DNA of 22,879 nucleotides from JBOGOC01 sp050747525. Its GTDB lineage: Bacteria; Acidobacteriota; Polarisedimenticolia; JACPZX01; DASXTC01. A program made the translations under genes and the position numbers. Below, in pieces: positions 15,059 through 21,412 of this stretch; position 1 is the first letter of the stretch, and each line of letters starts with the position of its first letter. The stretch spans positions 1-22,879 of the forward strand of contig JBOGOC010000071.1 of NCBI GenBank assembly GCA_050747525.1. The letters run 5' to 3'. The notes under the pieces are model-generated. The model saw only the letters and a program-made list of their open reading frames with translations, made no database searches and was not told the origin of the DNA.

Positions 15059-17236
15059 TCACTCCACCGCGATGTCGGCCTCCCGGGTGATGGGAGCTCC
15101 CACCGGCGGCCCCGTGACGTGCAGACTGTAGGTGTACACACCCGGGCCGAGGGTCTCGCCCGGAATCTGATGGATCAGCTGATAGCACCCCGTGGCCGGA
15201 TCGGGAGGCTCGGTCACCACGAGGTCCTTGAAGTCGGCGACCACCGCTCCTCCCTCCCCGCGTAGCGTGCGCTGCACGTTGATGGGTGCGTCGGCGCTCA
15301 ACTTGCCCGGCTTGCCGGGACAGAGGAGCACCGAGAGGATCGCGGGCTGTCGTGATCTCAGGACGCGGCGCCCCATCGGGAGCAGGGCTCCCTTCCGTTC
15401 GCCGGATGGGCGGGCCTCCATGCCCAGATCCTCCACTCCCGTGCTGACCAGCAGGGCATCCGGATCCTCCACCCAGAGGTGGACGTCGGACACCAGGGAC
15501 TCCCCCGAGTTCGGTTGCCGGGGAACCAGGAGAGGTTCCCGCGACGCGCCCACCTCCTGGGTGGCCATGTCCATCATCGCCAGGCTCAGGGCGTACAGTC
15601 CCGGCATCAGCGCGCACCCCGTCTCGTAGACCAGCGTCCCCTCTGCGCCGGATCGCGGCACGCTCACCGGCACTTCGACGTCCACCTGACAGGCGGTGTC
15701 GCCGCTGCGCCAGGCCTCCCCTCGGATGCGCACGCGTCCTTCCAGCCGATCGCGCCCCGAGGGGAGCAGGGTCATCGAGGAGAGGGGGACCATGGCCTTG
15801 ACCAGCACGCGTCGCCCGAACCGGGTGGGGGCGAGGGCGAACGCCTCCAGGCTGACCGGCAGCGTCCGATGCATGGTCGGCACGTCGAGCGCCGAGCGCA
15901 TCACCCGATCGCGGCGCTCTCCCGGAGCGTAGTCGATGAAGTAGGGGCGGTGGCGCACGTCGTACTTGCGCGGCTTGCCGTCGGGCCCGGGGCGCAGCTG
16001 CACGATCAGGCTGTGCCGGGCGTTGTCGCCGGCCCCCGGGCTCTTGTATCCGATCAAGTAGTGGCAGGCCATGTCCTGCCGGGCCACAGCCAGGACCTTC
16101 CCAACGTCGTTTGTGCGCTGGATGGCGCGGCCCCCCGTTTCGAGAGCCAGGGTCGACTGGAGCGCGAGAGCCGCGTCCAGGCCGCTGCGGGAGGCGGAGG
16201 TGACGTCCAGCCGGAACGGCGATTCGAAGTCCTCGGTGGGGTCGGGGCTTCGCGCGAGCGCGGTCTGCGAGATGTCATCCAGGCCGGAGGCATGCACAGT
16301 GTACAGGGCCACGCCCGCGGCGTTGGCCTCACGGGTCAGGCGGAGAAGCTCGGTCTTGATGTCGATACCCACGGAGGAGGGTGTCCCGCGGGCCAGCGCC
16401 AGGTACTGGATCCCTGGCTCGTCGCGCAGAGTGTCGCTGAACAGGACCAGCGCCTTGCGCCCAGGAAGGGTGGCCAGCGCGGGCATGAGGTCCTCCATGG
16501 CCCTGAGGGTGCGGCGCGTGCGGAGCTCCTCCTCGGTGGCGAAGGTCGCGGCCAGGTGAAGACGCCCCACGCAAGTGCCAACCTCCCGGGGGTCGCATGG
16601 GCGGGATTGCACGTCGCGTGACTTGCCCGGCTCCTCGAGGACTTCGGTCTCCAGCGAGGTCACGTCGGGGATCAGCTCGTCGAGCCTGGCGATCAGCGTC
16701 TCGCGCGATGACGTGAAGTCCTGGATGAGCCGCAGCTGGTTCTTGTGGGCCAGGATCATGATCTGCTCGCCCGACAGGTCGGTCGAGGCCAGGTACCGCC
16801 TGGCCGCGCCGAGCGCCTGGTGGCGGCCCGCCATGCTCAGGTGGGAGAAATCGAACATCAGCACGATACTGCGCGCGCCCGCCGATGGCTGTGGCTCAGC
16901 GGTGGGCTCCTGCTCCAGCGCCTGGGACGCCGTGGCCACCGCCGCGGGGGCGCTCCGGGGCTCCGGCAGCGGCGTGCAGTGCTCCTCGAAGGTCTCGATG
17001 TCTCCCACGGCAACCGGGAGGCGGTCCACCAGCAGCTCGAAGTCGGCCTGGGTCAGGCCCGCCACAGGCTGGTCCTTGGAGTCGCGCACCACCACGTCGA
17101 TCAGCACCAGAGGGACCTGGACGATCTCGGTGGATCCGATGCGGCGCGGCGTCTCGGAAGGGGGAGGTGCGGGAACTGCGAAGCCGGCGAGGAGAACGGC
17201 AGCGGTCAGGGCCAGGACGATCGGGGAGCGCCTCAT
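15059..17236 (-). CDS. Secreted VWFA-domain protein of the acidobacterial type
   Basis: This 725-residue protein has a signal peptide (MRRSPIVLALTAAVLLAGFAVPAPPP). Residues 38-85 match the N-terminal part common in acidobacterial VWFA-related proteins (VPLVLIDVVVRDSKDQPVAGL, then ADFELLVD). Residues about 122-350 form a von Willebrand A fold, with MFDFSHLS in the MIDAS position (Asp129, Ser131; the second Ser is shifted relative to DxSxS), VLFSDTLRDEPG and GVALYTVHASG. The C-terminal half (400-725) looks like beta-sandwich domains with little helix. No enzyme motif is seen; a protein-binding or adhesion-like role in the periplasm or on the surface is typical of the fold. GGAGGG lies 4 nt before ATG 17236. 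The gene lies 55 bp after the small unknown gene and 35 bp before the DUF255 fusion. Confidence 0.87.
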   Translation of the reverse strand: MRRSPIVLALTAAVLLAGFAVPAPPPSETPRRIGSTEIVQVPLVLIDVVVRDSKDQPVAGLTQADFELLVDRLPVAVGDIETFEEHCTPLPEPRSAPAAVATASQALEQEPTAEPQPSAGARSIVLMFDFSHLSMAGRHQALGAARRYLASTDLSGEQIMILAHKNQLRLIQDFTSSRETLIARLDELIPDVTSLETEVLEEPGKSRDVQSRPCDPREVGTCVGRLHLAATFATEEELRTRRTLRAMEDLMPALATLPGRKALVLFSDTLRDEPGIQYLALARGTPSSVGIDIKTELLRLTREANAAGVALYTVHASGLDDISQTALARSPDPTEDFESPFRLDVTSASRSGLDAALALQSTLALETGGRAIQRTNDVGKVLAVARQDMACHYLIGYKSPGAGDNARHSLIVQLRPGPDGKPRKYDVRHRPYFIDYAPGERRDRVMRSALDVPTMHRTLPVSLEAFALAPTRFGRRVLVKAMVPLSSMTLLPSGRDRLEGRVRIRGEAWRSGDTACQVDVEVPVSVPRSGAEGTLVYETGCALMPGLYALSLAMMDMATQEVGASREPLLVPRQPNSGESLVSDVHLWVEDPDALLVSTGVEDLGMEARPSGERKGALLPMGRRVLRSRQPAILSVLLCPGKPGKLSADAPINVQRTLRGEGGAVVADFKDLVVTEPPDPATGCYQLIHQIPGETLGPGVYTYSLHVTGPPVGAPITREADIAVE

Positions 17237-17291
17237 GATCCCTCCATAATGTCCCGAGGCGCTTCCCGGTTATGGGACTTCGTCTCGGGCC

Positions 17292-17741
17292 TCAGCGGCG
17301 CCCGGCTTTGTCCTTGGCCACGATGGGGTTCACGATGACCGCCTTGGGAGGGGCCGTGGCGCGGCCGGCGTCCTCCACCCAGGCCTCGATGTTCTCCACG
17401 TCCATCACCGCCCGATCCCCGGGGCGGAAGTAGAAGGCCAGCTCCTGGCCCCCGCGGCCCACCTCGGCGCGATCGAGCACGTACACCTCGTCCTGGCCCG
17501 AGGCCAGGGACTGCCTGTAAGACACGATGTGGCGCACATGGATGACGGTGCGCAGCCACGAATTCCTGCGGAGCCCCGGCAGGAAGCTCTGCCGGCGGGT
17601 GGAGGGATCCTCCCGCGTGAGCGTGAACGTCATCTCCCGTGCCTTCTCGTCATACGCCAGGTCTGCCCCCGTGAAGGTGGCCTCGCGCAGCGGCGCCATG
17701 GCCTTCAGGAAGGAGTCGCGGTCCGATATCTGCTGCTTCAT
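17292..17741 (-). CDS. Conserved-looking 149-residue protein of unknown function
   Basis: I do not recognise this protein. It is 149 residues, with no signal peptide or membrane segment, and reads as a mixed alpha/beta cytoplasmic domain: an N-terminal helix (ISDRDSFLKAMAPLREA), alternating beta-like segments (AREMTFTLTRED; RTVIHVRHIVSYRQS; DEVYVLDRAEVGRGGQELAFYFRPG), then an acidic segment (MDVENIEAWVEDAG) and a basic tail. Codon use matches its neighbours and the stop is followed 55 bp later by the VWFA gene on the same strand, so it is probably a real gene leading that run. ATG 17741 has no ribosome site but has TAGAAT 8 nt upstream, fitting a leaderless start. It is divergent from cstA. 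Confidence 0.72.
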   Translation of the reverse strand: MKQQISDRDSFLKAMAPLREATFTGADLAYDEKAREMTFTLTREDPSTRRQSFLPGLRRNSWLRTVIHVRHIVSYRQSLASGQDEVYVLDRAEVGRGGQELAFYFRPGDRAVMDVENIEAWVEDAGRATAPPKAVIVNPIVAKDKAGRR

Positions 17742-17748
17742 GGCCGCT

Positions 17749-17778
17749 ATTCTAGCCTTGGCCGGGTCATAATGTCGC
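17749..17778 (-). promoter_or_regulatory. Promoter for the 149-aa gene and downstream run, possibly leaderless
   Basis: On the minus strand GCGACA (17778-17773, four of six -35 bases) is followed after 18 bp by TAGAAT (17754-17749, five of six -10 bases). Initiation 7-8 nt downstream falls at 17742-17741, at the A of the ATG. The -35 overlaps the last base of the opposing cstA -10, so the two polymerases could not bind at once. Confidence 0.5.
17768..17773 (+). promoter_or_regulatory. -10 element for cstA, possibly leaderless
   Basis: CATAAT matches five of six -10 consensus bases and ends 7 nt before the A of the cstA ATG at 17780. There is no ribosome site in the 38-bp gap and no convincing -35 at 16-18 bp. 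The spacing predicts an mRNA that begins at the start codon. The match is seen directly; activity is inferred. Confidence 0.42.
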
Positions 17779-17779
17779 C

Positions 17780-19642
17780 ATGAGCGAGGCCCTGCGACAC
17801 GCCATGCCTCTGATGGTGGTGGCTCTCTGCGTGCTGGCCATCGCCTACCGCTACTACAGCGCCTTTCTGGCCAGCCGGGTGGCGGTGCTCGACCCGTCGC
17901 GCATCACGCCCGCGCACCGGCTCAACGACGGCCAGAACTACGTCCCCACGAACCGGTGGGTGCTGTTCGGCCACCACTTCGCCGCCATCACGGGGGCGGG
18001 CCCGCTCATCGGGCCCGTCCTGGCCGCGCAGTTCGGCTTCCTGCCGGGGCTCCTCTGGATCCTGATCGGGGTGGTCCTGGCCGGGGCGGTGCAGGACTTC
18101 ATCATCCTGTTCGCCTCCACGCGCCGCGACGGCCGATCGCTGGCCGACATCGCGCGCACCGAGATCGGGCCCGTGAGCGGAGTGGTCTCGGCGCTGGCCA
18201 TCCTGTTCATCATCGTCATTGCCCTGGCCGGCCTGGGCATGGCGGTGGTCAACGCGCTGAGGGACTCGTCCTGGGGCACCTTCACCATCGCCTGCAGCAT
18301 CCCGCTGGCCCTGTACATGGGGCTGCACATGTACGTGCTGCGCAAGGGGCGCATCGCCGAGGCCACCGTGATCGGCGTGGCCGGACTGCTGGCGGCGGTG
18401 GTGGCCGGCGCGTGGATCCCCGGGTCGTCCCTGGCCCCGTGGTTCACGTACGATCGCACCGGGATCACCCTGCTCATCGCAGCGTACGGCTTCATCGCCT
18501 CGGTGCTGCCGGTCTGGCTGCTGCTGTGCCCCCGGGACTACCTGTCGTCGTACATGAAGCTGGGGACCATCGGCTTTCTGGTCCTGGGCGTGCTGGTGGT
18601 GAACCCCGAGCTGAAGATGCCCGCGCTGTCGAGCTTCGTGGGAGGCGGCGGGCCGATCATTCCCGGCAAGCTCTACCCGTTCGTGTTCATCACGGTGGCG
18701 TGCGGGGCCATCTCGGGGTTCCATGCCCTGGTGGGCTCCGGGACCACCCCCAAGATGATCGCCAACGAGCGGGACATCCGGCCGATCGGGTACGGCGCCA
18801 TGCTCCTCGAGGGGCTGGTGGCCGTGACCTCGATGGTGGCAGCCTCGTGCCTCCATCCCGCCGACTACTTCGCGGTGAACGTCTCTCCCGAGCAGTACGC
18901 CAGGCTGGGGATGGAGCCGGTCAACCTGGCCGAGCTGTCCGCGCAGGTGGGCGAGAGCGTGGAGGGGCGCGTCGGGGGGGCCGTCTCGCTGGCGCTCGGG
19001 ATGGCGCAGATCTTCACCGGCCTTCCTGGCATGCGCGGCCTGATGTCGTACTGGTACCACTTCGCGATCATGTTCGAGGCGCTGTTCATCCTCACCACCA
19101 TCGACACCGGGACCCGCGTGGCGCGCTTCCTGGTCCAGGAGTTCGCCGGGCGCGTGTACGCCCCGCTGGGCCGCACCGACTGGCTCCCGGGAGCCATCAT
19201 CTCGTCGCTCCTGGTGGTGACGGCCTGGAGCTACTTCATCCTGGCCGGAAGCATCCAGACCATCTGGCCCATGTTCGGCACCGCCAACCAGCTCCTGGCG
19301 GCCGTCGCCCTGTGCGTCGGCACCACCGTCCTCATCAACGCGGGGAGGGCGCGGTACGCCTGGGTCACGCTGCTGCCGCTGTCCTTCGTGGCGACCACCA
19401 CGCTGGTGGCGGGATGGCTCAACGTGACCACCAACTTCCTGCCTCTCACGGGTGTCCCGGGGCGCCGGTTCGAGGGATGGCTCAACGCCCTGCTCACCCT
19501 GGCGATGATGGCCTGCGTGTCCGTCATCCTGGTGGATGCCGCCCGCCGCTGGACCGTCACCCTGCGTAGCGGCCGCGGGATCGGCTCGAGCGACATGGCC
19601 ACCGCTCCCGCACGCGAGATCACAACAGACCGTGACCACTGA
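17780..19642 (+). CDS. cstA: CstA-type carbon starvation / peptide or pyruvate transporter
   Basis: This is a 620-residue inner-membrane protein of the CstA family, shorter than the roughly 700-residue E. coli CstA and BtsT. The family signature GHHFAAITGAGPLIGP begins at residue 64. Other conserved blocks are GAVQDFIILFASTRRDGRSL, GTTPKMIANERDIRPIGYG, TTIDTGTRVARFL and WPMFGTANQLLAA. About 14 or more hydrophobic segments cover the whole length. Characterised relatives import peptides or pyruvate during carbon limitation; the substrate here cannot be assigned. ATG 17780 is chosen because the family N-terminus begins there and no earlier in-frame start exists in the 38-bp gap. A perfect 10-bp stem-loop overlaps the stop codon. 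The nearby peptidase genes fit peptide uptake, but this is inference. Confidence 0.94.
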   Translation: MSEALRHAMPLMVVALCVLAIAYRYYSAFLASRVAVLDPSRITPAHRLNDGQNYVPTNRWVLFGHHFAAITGAGPLIGPVLAAQFGFLPGLLWILIGVVLAGAVQDFIILFASTRRDGRSLADIARTEIGPVSGVVSALAILFIIVIALAGLGMAVVNALRDSSWGTFTIACSIPLALYMGLHMYVLRKGRIAEATVIGVAGLLAAVVAGAWIPGSSLAPWFTYDRTGITLLIAAYGFIASVLPVWLLLCPRDYLSSYMKLGTIGFLVLGVLVVNPELKMPALSSFVGGGGPIIPGKLYPFVFITVACGAISGFHALVGSGTTPKMIANERDIRPIGYGAMLLEGLVAVTSMVAASCLHPADYFAVNVSPEQYARLGMEPVNLAELSAQVGESVEGRVGGAVSLALGMAQIFTGLPGMRGLMSYWYHFAIMFEALFILTTIDTGTRVARFLVQEFAGRVYAPLGRTDWLPGAIISSLLVVTAWSYFILAGSIQTIWPMFGTANQLLAAVALCVGTTVLINAGRARYAWVTLLPLSFVATTTLVAGWLNVTTNFLPLTGVPGRRFEGWLNALLTLAMMACVSVILVDAARRWTVTLRSGRGIGSSDMATAPAREITTDRDH

Positions 19643-19663
19643 CCCCCTTCCCAAGTGGTCACG
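19631..19663 (+). terminator. Perfect 10-bp stem-loop at the cstA stop codon
   Basis: CGTGACCACT (19631-19640) pairs perfectly with AGTGGTCACG (19654-19663) around a 13-nt C-rich loop. The left arm runs into the TGA stop at 19640-19642. There is no T-tract on either side, so it is not a classic intrinsic terminator. It may be a 3'-end stabiliser, a pause site, or a protein site placed between convergent genes. The rest of the gap to 19825 shows no gene. Confidence 0.4.
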
Positions 19664-19797
19664 CCCAGCCCCCCGCCCACCGCGATTCGATGCTGGAGCC
19701 GCCGAACTGTAGTGCGGCCGCGGGTTCAGTGCTCCGGGCAGCCCGATGTGTCGCGAGCCGCCGGGCGGCGACTGTCATGATAAGGAAGAGCTGCGGA

Positions 19798-19827
19798 GAT
19801 CGCTGCCAGCCGCGCGCCGCCGCGATC
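19798..19827 (-). terminator. Weak stem-loop at the end of the L,D-transpeptidase operon
   Basis: GATCGC (19798-19803) and GCGATC (19822-19827) form a 6-bp stem across a GC-rich 18-nt loop. The stem overlaps the stop codon of the last gene. On the minus strand a pyrimidine-rich stretch (CTCTTCCTT) follows after about 10 nt. It could mark the operon end, but the loop is long and the T-tract poor. Confidence 0.25.
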
Positions 19828-20650
19828 AGCGGGCCGCGGAGCCTGAGGAAACGAGAACCACGGGCGGCGGGCCCGGCGGCACCACGATCAGCTTCTCGCC
19901 GGGGAGCAGAGAGTAATGGAGGAACTTGGCCACCTCGGACTCGAGCGTGAGATACAGGGTGAGGCGGAACTTCGTGCCGTCCTTTCCGGATGCGCCGCCG
20001 AACCATCCGCCGATCGTTCCGCGCAGGCCAGCCGCGAGCTCCGAGAGGCGCCGGGACGCCGTCTTCCCGATCGAGTCGTCCCGGGGTGATCGGATGTGGA
20101 AGATCACCTCTTCGTCGAACTGGATGAAGTACTCCGCGGGCGCGTCCACTCCCAGGATGCCGGCGTCGGTGTCCACGCTGGTGGCGCCCGTCTGGGAGGA
20201 GAGCTGGTTCGGATCGGAGTAGAGCAGGCCGGTGGTCCTGCCGGCTTCGGGATCGGGCGGGACCAGCTCGGGACGTCCCCCCTGCACGTCGTACACCGTG
20301 ATCGGCTTGTCCAGCGCACGCCAGATGGCCTCGGGTGAGGCGGGGCGGCGAAGCCCTTCGTCCAGGAAGATCCCTTTCACCGGATAGGTCTTGAGGATCT
20401 TGCCGCGCATCCGGAACTCGAGCTGCCGGCTCTCCGCGTTGAAGAAAATGTAGGGTGGCTTGCCGGCGGCCCACTCCGTCTCGCGCTGCAGCAGGGCCGC
20501 CTCCCGCAGCAGGGTCCGCTTGCGGTGGAGAAGCTCGAGGTAGCGGTCCGACGACTTCTCTCCTGCCGCTCCGGCGTGGCTCAGCGTGCCGGCCAGCAGA
20601 ACAACCGCGGCCATCGTCGCGCGACGGGAAGGGGAGGCCCCTCTGTTCAT
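19826..20650 (-). CDS. Secreted protein of unknown function, possibly a degenerate L,D-transpeptidase-like domain
   Basis: This is a 274-residue protein. I start it at ATG 20650 because ATG and the upstream stop overlap as ATGA and the resulting N-terminus (MNRGASPSRRATMAAVVLLAGTLSHAGA) is a good signal peptide. After a charged helix (residues 35-65, LELLHRKRTLLREAALLQRE) comes YIFFNAESRQLEFRMRGKIL, then KTYPVKG. This block follows the same pattern as the first strands of the two upstream transpeptidases (YLVIDTGANRLFLMKDNLVL and AIIVDKMRRTLTLLSDGQRL). No HG...HGC catalytic motif follows. The middle is acidic and Pro-rich, then comes AEYFIQFDEEVIFHIRSPRDD, and the tail ends PPGPPPVVLVSSG. The order signal, helix, strand block mirrors the neighbouring enzyme. 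It may be an inactive paralogue or accessory factor. I cannot assign a function, and the similarity is short. Confidence 0.78.
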   Translation of the reverse strand: MNRGASPSRRATMAAVVLLAGTLSHAGAAGEKSSDRYLELLHRKRTLLREAALLQRETEWAAGKPPYIFFNAESRQLEFRMRGKILKTYPVKGIFLDEGLRRPASPEAIWRALDKPITVYDVQGGRPELVPPDPEAGRTTGLLYSDPNQLSSQTGATSVDTDAGILGVDAPAEYFIQFDEEVIFHIRSPRDDSIGKTASRRLSELAAGLRGTIGGWFGGASGKDGTKFRLTLYLTLESEVAKFLHYSLLPGEKLIVVPPGPPPVVLVSSGSAAR

Positions 20651-21402
20651 ACGATGTACACGCGCGTGCCGATCTGCACCACCTTGAAGACCTCCTCGAG
20701 GTCCTTGGCTCCCATGCGCACGCATCCGTGGGTGACGTGCAGCCCCAGCGCGCGCTCGAACAGCGTCCCGTGAATCAGATAGCCGTCTCCCAGGTCGAGC
20801 GCGTAATCACCCAGTACCCCTTCCTCGACCCGCTCGGCAAAGCTCTTGGGCATCCCCTCGCCCGCCTCCACGAACGCCCAGTCGGGCTTCGTCCAGATGG
20901 GCTCGTTCACCTTGCGGCGCACCTGGAACTCGCCCCGCGGCGTGTCGAACACCCATGACCTGGGCTTGTCAGGATCCTGGAGGCGAACGCCGGAGCCCGT
21001 GGAGACGATGGCCTCGCGCAGCACAAGGTTGTCCTTCATGAGGAACAGGCGGTTGGCCCCCGTGTCGATGACCAGGTAAGTCCCGCGCGGGTTCATCGCC
21101 GCGAGCCGCTGCCGCAGCTTCTTGTTGGCCGCCTCCAGCTTGCCGACTTCCTTCTCCAGCGCGGCCACCGCGGCATCCACGCCGCCGGCTGGAGCCTCGA
21201 TGCGATCCACGAAAGCGCCGTCCTGGCCGCCCCCGCGGGACCACTGCAGGGCGACCAGCCCCGCGATCACCAGCGCGGCCGAGGACAGCAGCAGGATGAG
21301 GGCGCGGGCCACCTTGCCGGCCAGCGTCCGCGGCTTCCGTGTGACCGGTGGCGGCTCTTCAGGGCCTGGCAGTTCGGGGCCTGTCAGAATGGTGTAAGGC
21401 AT
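20647..21402 (-). CDS. Membrane-anchored L,D-transpeptidase (YkuD domain)
   Basis: This is a 251-residue enzyme that would form meso-DAP cross-links in peptidoglycan or attach proteins to it. The start at ATG 21402 is supported by AAGGGGGG just upstream, directly after the previous stop; a longer in-frame extension to 21486 would overlap the upstream gene by 74 nt and lacks a ribosome site. A Pro-rich cytoplasmic segment is followed by one membrane helix (about residues 35-60, ALILLLSSAALVIAGLVAL) and a coiled coil (VAALEKEVGKLEAANKKLRQRL). The YkuD domain runs from residue 110 to the end, with IHGTLFERALG and the catalytic VTHGCVRM (Cys227; codon 20722-20724). The gene ends by overlapping the next start codon by 4 nt. 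The active site should face the periplasm. Confidence 0.93.
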   Translation of the reverse strand: MPYTILTGPELPGPEEPPPVTRKPRTLAGKVARALILLLSSAALVIAGLVALQWSRGGGQDGAFVDRIEAPAGGVDAAVAALEKEVGKLEAANKKLRQRLAAMNPRGTYLVIDTGANRLFLMKDNLVLREAIVSTGSGVRLQDPDKPRSWVFDTPRGEFQVRRKVNEPIWTKPDWAFVEAGEGMPKSFAERVEEGVLGDYALDLGDGYLIHGTLFERALGLHVTHGCVRMGAKDLEEVFKVVQIGTRVYIV

Positions 21403-21412
21403 GCGCCCCCCT

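Noticed and set aside
12699..15131. 810-codon open frame on the plus strand opposite the DUF255 fusion
   Set aside because: Composition is Arg/Gly/Gln/His-rich, typical of an antisense GC-rich frame; the minus strand carries unmistakable DUF255 and DsbD-like motifs.
17747..19654. 635-codon open frame on the minus strand opposite cstA
   Set aside because: Low-complexity His/Gln/Asp/Gly composition and no motifs; the plus strand is a clear CstA.
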